DNA of 64,000 nucleotides from positions 169,910 to 233,909 of the forward strand of contig NZ_FOIT01000001.1 of the NCBI RefSeq assembly GCF_900110815.1, given 5' to 3'. Made by a program: the position numbers and the translations under genes. Below, one piece after another: positions 58,011-64,000 of the stretch. How positions within the stretch are numbered: position 1 is the stretch's first letter; every line of letters starts with the position of its first letter. The notes below the pieces were generated by a model. That model was not told where the DNA came from, searched no databases, and worked only from the letters and a program-made list of their open reading frames with translations. This DNA comes from Aliicoccus persicus (lineage in GTDB: Bacteria; Bacillota; Bacilli; Staphylococcales; Salinicoccaceae).

Positions 58011-58606
58011 ATATAGCTAATCAAATCACAGTCTTTCGTGTCATTCTCATCCCGATATTTTTGATTTTTGCGCTTGTCGATTTCGGTTTTGGTAACACCG
58101 AGTTTTTATGGGGTGAAGAAATTCGTATCGAACAGCTTGTCGCTGCATTCATTTTCGTCTTTGCATCACTGACAGATTTTATCGATGGGTATTTGGCTCG
58201 TAAACTAAATTTAATTACGAACATGGGTAAATTTTTAGATCCACTTGCCGACAAAGTGCTCGTTATGGCAGGGTTAATCGTCCTTGTTGAATGGCACACG
58301 ATTTCTTCATGGATTGCCGTCGTCATCTTGGCACGTGAGTTTACGGTCACTGGACTGCGTATCCTACAAATTGAGCAAGGGTTTGTGAGTGCTGCTTCTC
58401 AGCTTGGTAAAGTGAAAACAACGACGCAAATGCTCGCACTGATCTTCTTATTATTCGGAGATATATTCACAGAACTATTGCCGTTTTCGCTCGGCATGCT
58501 GATGATGTATATCGCTGTATTCTTTACGATCTTATCTGGTGCTGAGTATTTCTATAAGGGTAGAAAAGTATTCACCCAAGATAAAAAGCCAAAAAAATTA
58601 TTGTAG
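58007..58606 (+). CDS. pgsA: CDP-diacylglycerol-glycerol-3-phosphate 3-phosphatidyltransferase
   Basis: A 199-residue membrane enzyme for phosphatidylglycerol synthesis. The CDP-alcohol phosphotransferase motif is intact in [26 protein letters not shown] (D-x2-DG-x2-AR-x8-G-x3-D-x3-D; shown here as pattern positions about 60-85). Several membrane helices surround it. It uses the CDP-diacylglycerol made by CdsA. In many relatives cinA follows; here recA is next. Confidence 0.95.
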   Translation: MNIANQITVFRVILIPIFLIFALVDFGFGNTEFLWGEEIRIEQLVAAFIFVFASLTDFIDGYLARKLNLITNMGKFLDPLADKVLVMAGLIVLVEWHTISSWIAVVILAREFTVTGLRILQIEQGFVSAASQLGKVKTTTQMLALIFLLFGDIFTELLPFSLGMLMMYIAVFFTILSGAEYFYKGRKVFTQDKKPKKLL

Positions 58607-58696
58607 GTCGTGACATACGATTTGTACAAAATTGATGAGTTTTTCATACTAAAATGCAATTATTGCGAACAATTTTTCAATTTCTGTCGTGGGAAT

Positions 58697-58710
58697 CGAA
58701 TATATGTTCG
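58697..58710. promoter_or_regulatory. LexA (SOS) box upstream of recA
   Basis: CGAATATATGTTCG matches the Gram-positive LexA box CGAACATATGTTCG at 13 of 14 positions and overlaps the recA -35 region. It indicates DNA-damage induction. Confidence 0.85.
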
Positions 58711-58736
58711 CATTTTTATATTTTTCATGATACAAT
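58707..58736 (+). promoter_or_regulatory. recA promoter
   Basis: TTCGCA (58707-58712) and TACAAT (58731-58736) are 18 bp apart, and TGA precedes the -10 (extended form). The -35 shares bases with the LexA box. Confidence 0.6.
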
Positions 58737-58767
58737 TATTTTGACTAAAGGATATGGAGGTTCATTC

Positions 58768-59832
58768 ATGGACGAAAGACATAAAGCGATAGATACAGTT
58801 ATTAAAAATATGGAAAAATCATTTGGTAAAGGTGCCGTAATGAAGCTCGGTGATGACACATCACGCAACGTATCAACGATGAGTAGTGGATCGATTACAT
58901 TGGACCGTGCACTTGGTGTTGGTGGATATCCGAAAGGACGTATCATTGAAGTATATGGGCCAGAATCATCAGGTAAAACGACAGTTGCGTTACATGCAAT
59001 TGCTGCTGTTCAAAAAGAAGGTGGTATCGCGGCATTTATCGACGCTGAACACGCGCTTGATCCTGTCTACGCTAAAAACTTAGGTGTAGATATTGAAAAT
59101 TTATATCTCTCACAACCCGATCACGGTGAGCAAGGGTTAGAGATCGCTGAAGCATTTGTGCGCAGTGGCGCCGTAGATATCGTCGTGATTGACTCGGTTG
59201 CTGCATTGACACCGAAAGCTGAAATTGAAGGTGAGATGGGTGACACGCACGTCGGTTTACAAGCGCGCTTGATGTCACAAGCATTGCGTAAACTATCTGG
59301 TGCGATTTCTAAAAGTAATACGACGGCGATTTTTATCAACCAAATTCGTGAAAAAGTTGGCGTTATGTTTGGTAACCCTGAAGTGACTCCGGGTGGACGC
59401 GCGCTGAAGTTCTATAGTTCAGTGCGATTAGAAGTTCGACGCAGTGAAAACTTGAAACTTGGACAAGACATCGTCGGTAACCGTACAAAAATTAAAGTTG
59501 TTAAGAACAAAGTTGCACCGCCATTCAGAGTTGCAGAAGTTGATATCATGTACGGTGAAGGTATTTCTAGAACAGGTGAAGTTATCGACCTTGGTGCAGA
59601 GATGGACATCGTTCAGAAAAGCGGTGCGTGGTACTCATATAATGGAGAGCGATTAGGACAAGGTAAAGAGAAAGTTAAAGAATATCTTGCAAATAATCCA
59701 GAATTATTCGAAGAGATTAATGGCAAGTTAAGAGAAGCACTTGGTTTTACAAAAAAAGAAGAGAAAGAGACTGAACCAAACGAAGAAGGATTGGCTATGA
59801 AAGACTCTTTGTTTGAAGACGAGGACTTATAA
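58768..59832 (+). CDS. recA: RecA recombinase
   Basis: A 354-residue RecA. Walker A is GPESSGKTT (about 68-76), the [27 protein letters not shown] region covers Walker B, and the L2-loop [12 protein letters not shown] segment is present. The C-terminal tail is acidic. ATG at 58768 follows ATGGAGG; an open upstream extension to 58654 crosses the LexA box and promoter and is not coding. It is preceded by an SOS box and followed by a strong terminator. DprA in this window should load it during transformation. Confidence 0.97.
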   Translation: MDERHKAIDTVIKNMEKSFGKGAVMKLGDDTSRNVSTMSSGSITLDRALGVGGYPKGRIIEVYGPESSGKTTVALHAIAAVQKEGGIAAFIDAEHALDPVYAKNLGVDIENLYLSQPDHGEQGLEIAEAFVRSGAVDIVVIDSVAALTPKAEIEGEMGDTHVGLQARLMSQALRKLSGAISKSNTTAIFINQIREKVGVMFGNPEVTPGGRALKFYSSVRLEVRRSENLKLGQDIVGNRTKIKVVKNKVAPPFRVAEVDIMYGEGISRTGEVIDLGAEMDIVQKSGAWYSYNGERLGQGKEKVKEYLANNPELFEEINGKLREALGFTKKEEKETEPNEEGLAMKDSLFEDEDL

Positions 59833-59837
59833 TTCAT

Positions 59838-59876
59838 AAGCATCGGAGAATTCAACTCCGATGCTTTACTTTTTAT
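59838..59876 (+). terminator. Intrinsic terminator after recA
   Basis: AAGCATCGGAG and CTCCGATGCTT form a perfect 11-bp stem with a 7-base loop, followed by TACTTTTT. Confidence 0.88.
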
Positions 59877-59892
59877 CATTTAATCATTAATA

Positions 59893-59920
59893 TTGATATA
59901 TATAATTTTTTAATTATATT
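59893..59920 (+). promoter_or_regulatory. Candidate rny promoter
   Basis: TTGATA (59893-59898) and TATATT (59915-59920) are spaced by 16 bp. The surroundings are very AT-rich, so alternatives exist. Confidence 0.4.
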
Positions 59921-59957
59921 GTTTAACAATAGCTAGAAGTAGGAGGTGTTTATTGTC

Positions 59958-61517
59958 GTGGAAATAATAGACATTTTCTTAATACTACTTGGTGTAATTC
60001 TAGGTGTTGTAATCGGATATTTTATTGTTAAATCTAATTTGACGAAGAAGCAGCAGCAAGCGAGATCTTCTGCCGAACACATTATTAAAGAAGCAGAAAA
60101 AGAGGCAGATAATTTAAAGAAAGAAAAGCTGCTTGAAGCAAAAGAGGAAATCCAGCGTCTGAGAGATGACATGCAAGCTGATTTAGATAACAAGCGAGAT
60201 GACTTGCGTATTCAAGAGTCAAGAGTCATCCAACGTGAAGAAAGTTTAGATCGTAAAAGTGAATCTCTCGATAAGAAAGATGAGGCACTGGATAACAAAG
60301 AAATTAAAATTGAAGAAAAACAGCAGTTGGTTGATGCCGAGGAAATTAAGATTAAGGAAATCATTAATTCACAACAAGAAGAACTCTCTCGCATCTCCGG
60401 ACTTACGCGTGATGAAGCGCGTACTGAATTGTTTAATACGCTTGAAAAAGAACTGTCACATGATATGGCTGTACTTGTAAAAGAAAAAGAAACACAAATG
60501 AAACTGGAAGTTGACAAGAAAGCGAAAGAAATGCTCGCGATTGCTGCACAACGCTATGCAGCAGACTATACGAGCGAATCGACCGTATCGGTCGTTAACT
60601 TACCAAATGATGAAATGAAAGGGCGTATCATCGGACGTGAAGGACGTAATATCCGCACGTTAGAAACTTTAACAGGTGTCGATTTAATTATCGATGATAC
60701 ACCAGAAGCAGTGATACTCTCTGGATTTGACCCAATTCGACGTGCCGTTGCTAAAACAGCATTGGAAGCACTCGTCCAAGATGGTAGAATCCATCCAGGA
60801 CGAATTGAAGAGATGGTGGATAAGGCGAAGCGCAATATGGAAACAGAAATTCGAGATGCAGGTGAAGCTGCTGCATTTGAATTAGACATCCATAACTTAC
60901 ACCCTGAGTTGATCAAACACTTAGGTCGTATGAAATACCGTTTAAGCTATGGACAAAATGTGCTTTCACATTCCGTAGAAGTCGGGTTCCTTGCCGGTTT
61001 ACTTGCAGCAGAACTCGGTGAAGATGTTCAGCTCGCACGCCGTGCGGGACTACTTCATGACATCGGTAAGTCGATTGACCATGAAGTTGAAGGCTCACAT
61101 GTTGAGACAGGTATTGAACTTGCTAAACGTTATAGAGAACACGACACCGTGATCAATGCGATTCATTCGCATCATGGTGATGTGGAGCCAACAAGTGTCA
61201 TCTCTATCCTCGTCGCAGCAGCAGATGCACTAAGTGCTGCACGACCAGGTGCACGACGTGAAACACTTGAAAATTACGTGAAGCGCTTGAGACGATTGGA
61301 AGAAATTTCTCAAAGCTATCCAGGTGTAGAGAAAACATTCGCAATCCAAGCCGGACGTGAAGTTCGAGTCGTTGTCAAACCTGATGACATCGATGACCTT
61401 GCATCACATCGCTTAGCACGAGATATTAAAGATCAAATCGAAAAAGAACTCCAGTATCCAGGACACATAAAAGTGACAGTTGTCCGAGAAATGAGAGCAG
61501 TAGAATATGCAAAATAA
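59958..61517 (+). CDS. rny: Ribonuclease Y
   Basis: A 519-residue membrane-anchored endoribonuclease that starts mRNA decay. A membrane helix ([19 protein letters not shown]) is followed by a long coiled coil to about residue 200, a KH domain ([15 protein letters not shown]) and an HD domain with [15 protein letters not shown] (about 364). The start GTG at 59958 follows AGGAGGTG at nine bases; the GTG at 59946 lies within that site. The resulting length matches the usual 519-520 residues. Confidence 0.96.
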   Translation: MEIIDIFLILLGVILGVVIGYFIVKSNLTKKQQQARSSAEHIIKEAEKEADNLKKEKLLEAKEEIQRLRDDMQADLDNKRDDLRIQESRVIQREESLDRKSESLDKKDEALDNKEIKIEEKQQLVDAEEIKIKEIINSQQEELSRISGLTRDEARTELFNTLEKELSHDMAVLVKEKETQMKLEVDKKAKEMLAIAAQRYAADYTSESTVSVVNLPNDEMKGRIIGREGRNIRTLETLTGVDLIIDDTPEAVILSGFDPIRRAVAKTALEALVQDGRIHPGRIEEMVDKAKRNMETEIRDAGEAAAFELDIHNLHPELIKHLGRMKYRLSYGQNVLSHSVEVGFLAGLLAAELGEDVQLARRAGLLHDIGKSIDHEVEGSHVETGIELAKRYREHDTVINAIHSHHGDVEPTSVISILVAAADALSAARPGARRETLENYVKRLRRLEEISQSYPGVEKTFAIQAGREVRVVVKPDDIDDLASHRLARDIKDQIEKELQYPGHIKVTVVREMRAVEYAK

Positions 61518-61545
61518 CCAGTAGCCCACGCTGCTGGTTTTTTTA
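61516..61545 (+). terminator. Intrinsic terminator after rny
   Basis: AACCAGTAGC and GCTGCTGGTT pair across a 4-base loop with one G-T pair, followed by T7. Confidence 0.9.
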
Positions 61546-61576
61546 TGGTTTTTTGTGATTGGTTCTGTCTTTTTAT

Positions 61577-61644
61577 CGTTCCAATGAGACTCGCTCATAG
61601 ACACGCAGATTGATTTTCGTTCCAATGAGACTCGCTCATAGACA
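61577..61644. repeat. Tandem pair of 27-bp dyad-containing repeats
   Basis: Two identical 27-bp copies beginning CGTTCCAATGAGACTCGC lie at 61577-61603 and 61618-61644, with a 41-bp period and 14 bases between copies. Each copy contains the inverted arms TGAG and CTCA around ACTCG. The region between the rny terminator and the ymdB start has no coding signal. Two units with a 14-base gap are unlike a CRISPR array. Confidence 0.85.
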
Positions 61645-61771
61645 AACAAATGGTTCTCCACTCCAACCAAACCCCAAACTTTACTCAAATTGTAATATTA
61701 TAATTTTTATCCGCACAATGTTTATAATATAATATATAATTGTGAGATTAAGTTGAAGGGACGTTCATAGC

Positions 61772-62530
61772 ATGCGGATATTATTTGTAGGGGATGTTGT
61801 TGGAAAAATCGGCAGACGTATGGTCAACACACATCTAACTCAATTGAAAAAGGAACATCATGCTCAAGTTGCGATAGTGAATGGTGAGAACGCTGCGCAC
61901 GGTAAGGGGATTACGAAAAGTACCTATAAGGAGATTCTTTCAAGTGGTGCAGACATTGTAACGCTTGGTAATCATGCGTTTGCAAAGCGTGAAGTGAACG
62001 AATGGATTGATGATGACGTGAAACTAATCCGCCCGCTCAATTATCCACCGGGCACACCGGGTAAGGGCTACAAAATCATCAACGTAAACGGCACGAAACT
62101 GATGATCATCAATTTACAAGGTCGTGCATTCATGCCAACAATCGATTGTCCATTTAGAAAAATAGATGAACTACTAGATAAAGAGCAAGCGGACATGTAC
62201 ATCGTTGACTTCCATTCAGAAACAACAAGTGAAGCGCTTGCGATGGGATACTACCTGGACGGGCGTGTCAACGCAGTAATCGGAACGCACACGCATGTGC
62301 AAACGAATGATGCGATGCGGTTAGATAAAGGGACGCTCTACATTACTGACGTCGGGATGACTGGATTTAACAAAGGGATTCTCGGCATTCAAAAAGACGA
62401 GGTCATCAGACGCTTCATTACAGGTTTGCCTGAGCGCCATGTTGTACCGGATGATGGTCCAGGTGTTTTATCGGCTGTCATTATTGACACTGATAAACAC
62501 ACGATTAAGACGATTCAAATCAATGAATAA
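61772..62530 (+). CDS. ymdB: YmdB, metallophosphoesterase (2',3'-cyclic nucleotide phosphodiesterase family)
   Basis: A 252-residue calcineurin-like phosphodiesterase of the YmdB (TIGR00282) family, located after rny as in Bacillus. Metal-binding motifs FVGDVVGKIGR, NGENAAHG, LGNHAF and GTHTHVQTND are present. In B. subtilis YmdB affects biofilm and motility gene choice. It is slightly shorter than the usual 264 residues, and LGNHAF stands where LGNHTW is common. An AT-rich region with several possible -10 boxes precedes it. Confidence 0.93.
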   Translation: MRILFVGDVVGKIGRRMVNTHLTQLKKEHHAQVAIVNGENAAHGKGITKSTYKEILSSGADIVTLGNHAFAKREVNEWIDDDVKLIRPLNYPPGTPGKGYKIINVNGTKLMIINLQGRAFMPTIDCPFRKIDELLDKEQADMYIVDFHSETTSEALAMGYYLDGRVNAVIGTHTHVQTNDAMRLDKGTLYITDVGMTGFNKGILGIQKDEVIRRFITGLPERHVVPDDGPGVLSAVIIDTDKHTIKTIQINE

Positions 62531-62602
62531 ATAGGTCTCAAGACCAATGCTTTAGAGACTTGTAAATTGCTATAGTTGTTATTGAACAGGAGGATTTTGT
62601 AA

Positions 62603-64000
62603 ATGAAGGATCAGATTACATGGAAAGTCGGCGGACAGCAGGGTGAGGGGATAGAATCTACTGGTGAAGTATTTTCTACGACTTTAAACCGCATGGGTTA
62701 TTACCTGTATAGTTATCGACATTTTTCAAGTCGTATTAAGGGTGGGCATACGAATAATAACATTCGTATTTCGACGCGTGAAGTTCGCGCTGTCGCTGAT
62801 AATACAAATATATTGGTCGCATTTGACCAACAGACAATAGATGTTAATGCACATGAGCTTGTCACTGGTGGTGTCATCATTGCAGATGAGAAGTTTTCAC
62901 CGACTGTGGACGATGCGCTAGATGTGGAGTTAATCGTAATACCATTTACTGAAACTGCTAAAGAGATTGGTAGTCAGTTGATGAAAAACATGGTGGCGAT
63001 TGGTGCCAGTGCGAAGCTGATGGATATTAACTTAGAACATTTCTATGAAATGGTACATACGTTATTTGCACGCAAAGGTGAAGACATCGTCGAAAGTAAC
63101 CGTAAAGCATTGAATGCGGGTTATGATTTGATGGCAGAAAAAGTTGGTCACCTTAATTTGGATGACTTTAAACTAAACGCACCCGATGATAAGGAAAAGT
63201 TATTCCTCATTGGTAATGACGCAATCAGCTTCGGTGCAATTAACGCAGGTGTGCGTTTTATGGCGGCTTATCCGATTACGCCAGCGAGTGAGATTATGGA
63301 GTATATGATTAAACATCTACCAAGATTCGGTGGGACAGTCATTCAAACAGAAGATGAAATCAGTGCCGTGATGATGGCAATTGGTTCGAACTATGCCGGT
63401 GGACGCAGCTTTACATCATCTGCTGGACCGGGATTATCACTCATGATGGAATCGATCGGATTATCTGGTATGACCGAAACGCCACTCGTCGTTGTTGATA
63501 CGATGCGTGGAGGACCGTCGACTGGATTACCAACAAAGCAAGAGCAATCGGATATCATGCAGATGGTTTATGGTACGCATGGGGATATTCCTAAAATCGT
63601 CCTTGCACCAAGCGATGTTGAGGATGCTTTTTATACGACGATTGAAGCATTCAACCTTGCTGAAATATATCAGCTACCGGTTATCTTATTATCTGATTTG
63701 CAGATGTCACTCGGTAAACAGACATCAGATCCATTTGATCAATCAAAAGTTGAAATTAATCGTGGTAAAACTGTGTTTACAGATATGGAAGCCCACGAAA
63801 CGGACTACTTCCATCGCTATGAAGATACGGAAGATGGCGTATCTAGACGACCGATTCCAGGACTTAAAAACGGGATTCACCACGTGACTGGTGTTGAACA
63901 TAACCCAGACGGTACACCGAATGAAGGTGCAGAGAATCGAAAAACACAGATGGATAAAAGAATGCGTAAGCTTTCTAATCAACTGATGAAAGAACCATTT
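62603..64000 (+). CDS. korA: 2-oxoacid:ferredoxin oxidoreductase, alpha subunit (partial)
   Basis: The first 466 residues of KorA run to the window end. The N-terminal gamma-type domain starts MKDQITWKVGGQQGEGIEST and includes RHFSSRIKGGHT; the alpha (pyruvate/2-oxoglutarate) domain starts with IGNDAISFGAINAG and continues with AAYPITPASEIMEYM, DEISAVMMAIG and RGGPSTGLPTKQEQSD. It should convert 2-oxoglutarate or a similar 2-oxoacid to the CoA ester with ferredoxin, along with a beta subunit beyond the window. CAGGAGG precedes the ATG. It is open-ended with no stop and was not among the complete ORFs. Confidence 0.93.
   Translation, partial: MKDQITWKVGGQQGEGIESTGEVFSTTLNRMGYYLYSYRHFSSRIKGGHTNNNIRISTREVRAVADNTNILVAFDQQTIDVNAHELVTGGVIIADEKFSPTVDDALDVELIVIPFTETAKEIGSQLMKNMVAIGASAKLMDINLEHFYEMVHTLFARKGEDIVESNRKALNAGYDLMAEKVGHLNLDDFKLNAPDDKEKLFLIGNDAISFGAINAGVRFMAAYPITPASEIMEYMIKHLPRFGGTVIQTEDEISAVMMAIGSNYAGGRSFTSSAGPGLSLMMESIGLSGMTETPLVVVDTMRGGPSTGLPTKQEQSDIMQMVYGTHGDIPKIVLAPSDVEDAFYTTIEAFNLAEIYQLPVILLSDLQMSLGKQTSDPFDQSKVEINRGKTVFTDMEAHETDYFHRYEDTEDGVSRRPIPGLKNGIHHVTGVEHNPDGTPNEGAENRKTQMDKRMRKLSNQLMKEPF

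Noticed and set aside
58654-58767. N-terminal extension of recA
   Set aside because: It crosses the LexA box and the promoter; the ATG at 58768 has a good ribosome binding site and matches normal RecA.
61577-61644. Possible CRISPR array
   Set aside because: Only two repeat units, a 14-base gap that is too short for a spacer, and no cas genes nearby.
61413-61688. 91-residue minus-strand frame over the repeat region
   Set aside because: Its repeated peptide arises from the 27-bp DNA repeat and it overlaps the end of rny and a terminator; no ribosome binding site.
62531-62602. Terminator between ymdB and korA
   Set aside because: GGTCT/AGACC and GTCTC/GAGAC pairings are short and no T-run follows; too weak to call.
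63492-63887. 131-residue + strand open frame
   Set aside because: It is in another frame of korA, whose frame is open through this whole region with clear homology.

Overview
The window is a stretch of conserved core chromosome from a low-to-moderate GC Firmicute, most likely a member of the Staphylococcaceae/Salinicoccaceae group (Salinicoccus- or Jeotgalicoccus-like). This rests on gene order (fapR-plsX-fabD-fabG-acpP-rnc-smc-ftsY-ylxM-ffh; topA-xerC-hslVU-codY; rpsB-tsf-pyrH-frr-uppS-cdsA-dxr-rseP-proS-polC; rimP-nusA-ylxR-ylxQ-infB-rbfA-truB-ribF-rpsO-pnp), on strong AGGAGG ribosome binding sites, and on products that resemble S. aureus proteins in length and sequence from memory. Genus-level placement is inference. 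No tRNA, rRNA, insertion sequence, prophage or CRISPR array is visible. All genes lie on the + strand except a short-chain dehydrogenase at the left edge and a RocB-like M20 peptidase at about 14-15.7 kb.

Layout. 1-1.1 kb: a minus-strand SDR gene and a divergent regulatory region with a FapR operator. 1.1-4.6 kb: fatty acid/phospholipid operon (fapR, plsX, fabD, fabG, acpP). 4.6-11.7 kb: rnc, smc, ftsY, ylxM, ffh (RNA processing, chromosome organisation, protein targeting). 11.8-14.0 kb: rpsP, khpA, rimM, trmD, rplS (ribosome and tRNA modification). 14.1-15.7 kb: rocB-like gene on the minus strand. 15.8-19.6 kb: rbgA, rnhB, sucC, sucD. 19.7-26.4 kb: dprA, topA, xerC, hslV, hslU, codY. 26.5-35.4 kb: rpsB, tsf, pyrH, frr, then the isoprenoid/phospholipid/envelope set uppS, cdsA, dxr, rseP, and proS. 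35.5-39.8 kb: polC. 39.9-46.4 kb: the rimP-nusA-infB operon with truB and ribF. 46.5-51 kb: rpsO, pnp, a small unknown gene, and an RNase J2-like gene. 51-58.6 kb: ftsK/spoIIIE, the M16 pair ymfF/ymfH, ymfI, ymfK, ymfM(rodZ), pgsA. 58.7-62.5 kb: recA with an SOS box, rny, ymdB. 62.6-64 kb: a 2-oxoacid:ferredoxin oxidoreductase alpha subunit that runs off the window.

The genes form translation/RNA-decay, membrane-lipid and DNA-maintenance units. RNA turnover is strongly represented (rnc, rnhB, pnp, rnjB, rny). Control is visible as a FapR box, a LexA box, hairpin leaders before rpsB, rimP-nusA and rpsO, and many intrinsic terminators, two of which overlap the promoter of the next gene.

I found no convincing new multi-gene system. 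The points most worth checking are a dprA gene without a canonical start codon for its full-length reading frame, an RNase J paralogue whose metal-binding motifs are degraded, a tandem pair of 27-bp dyad-containing repeats between rny and ymdB, a terminator-like hairpin between the promoter and first gene of the nusA operon, a small unknown gene between pnp and rnjB, and the absence of trmFO and cinA from their usual positions.
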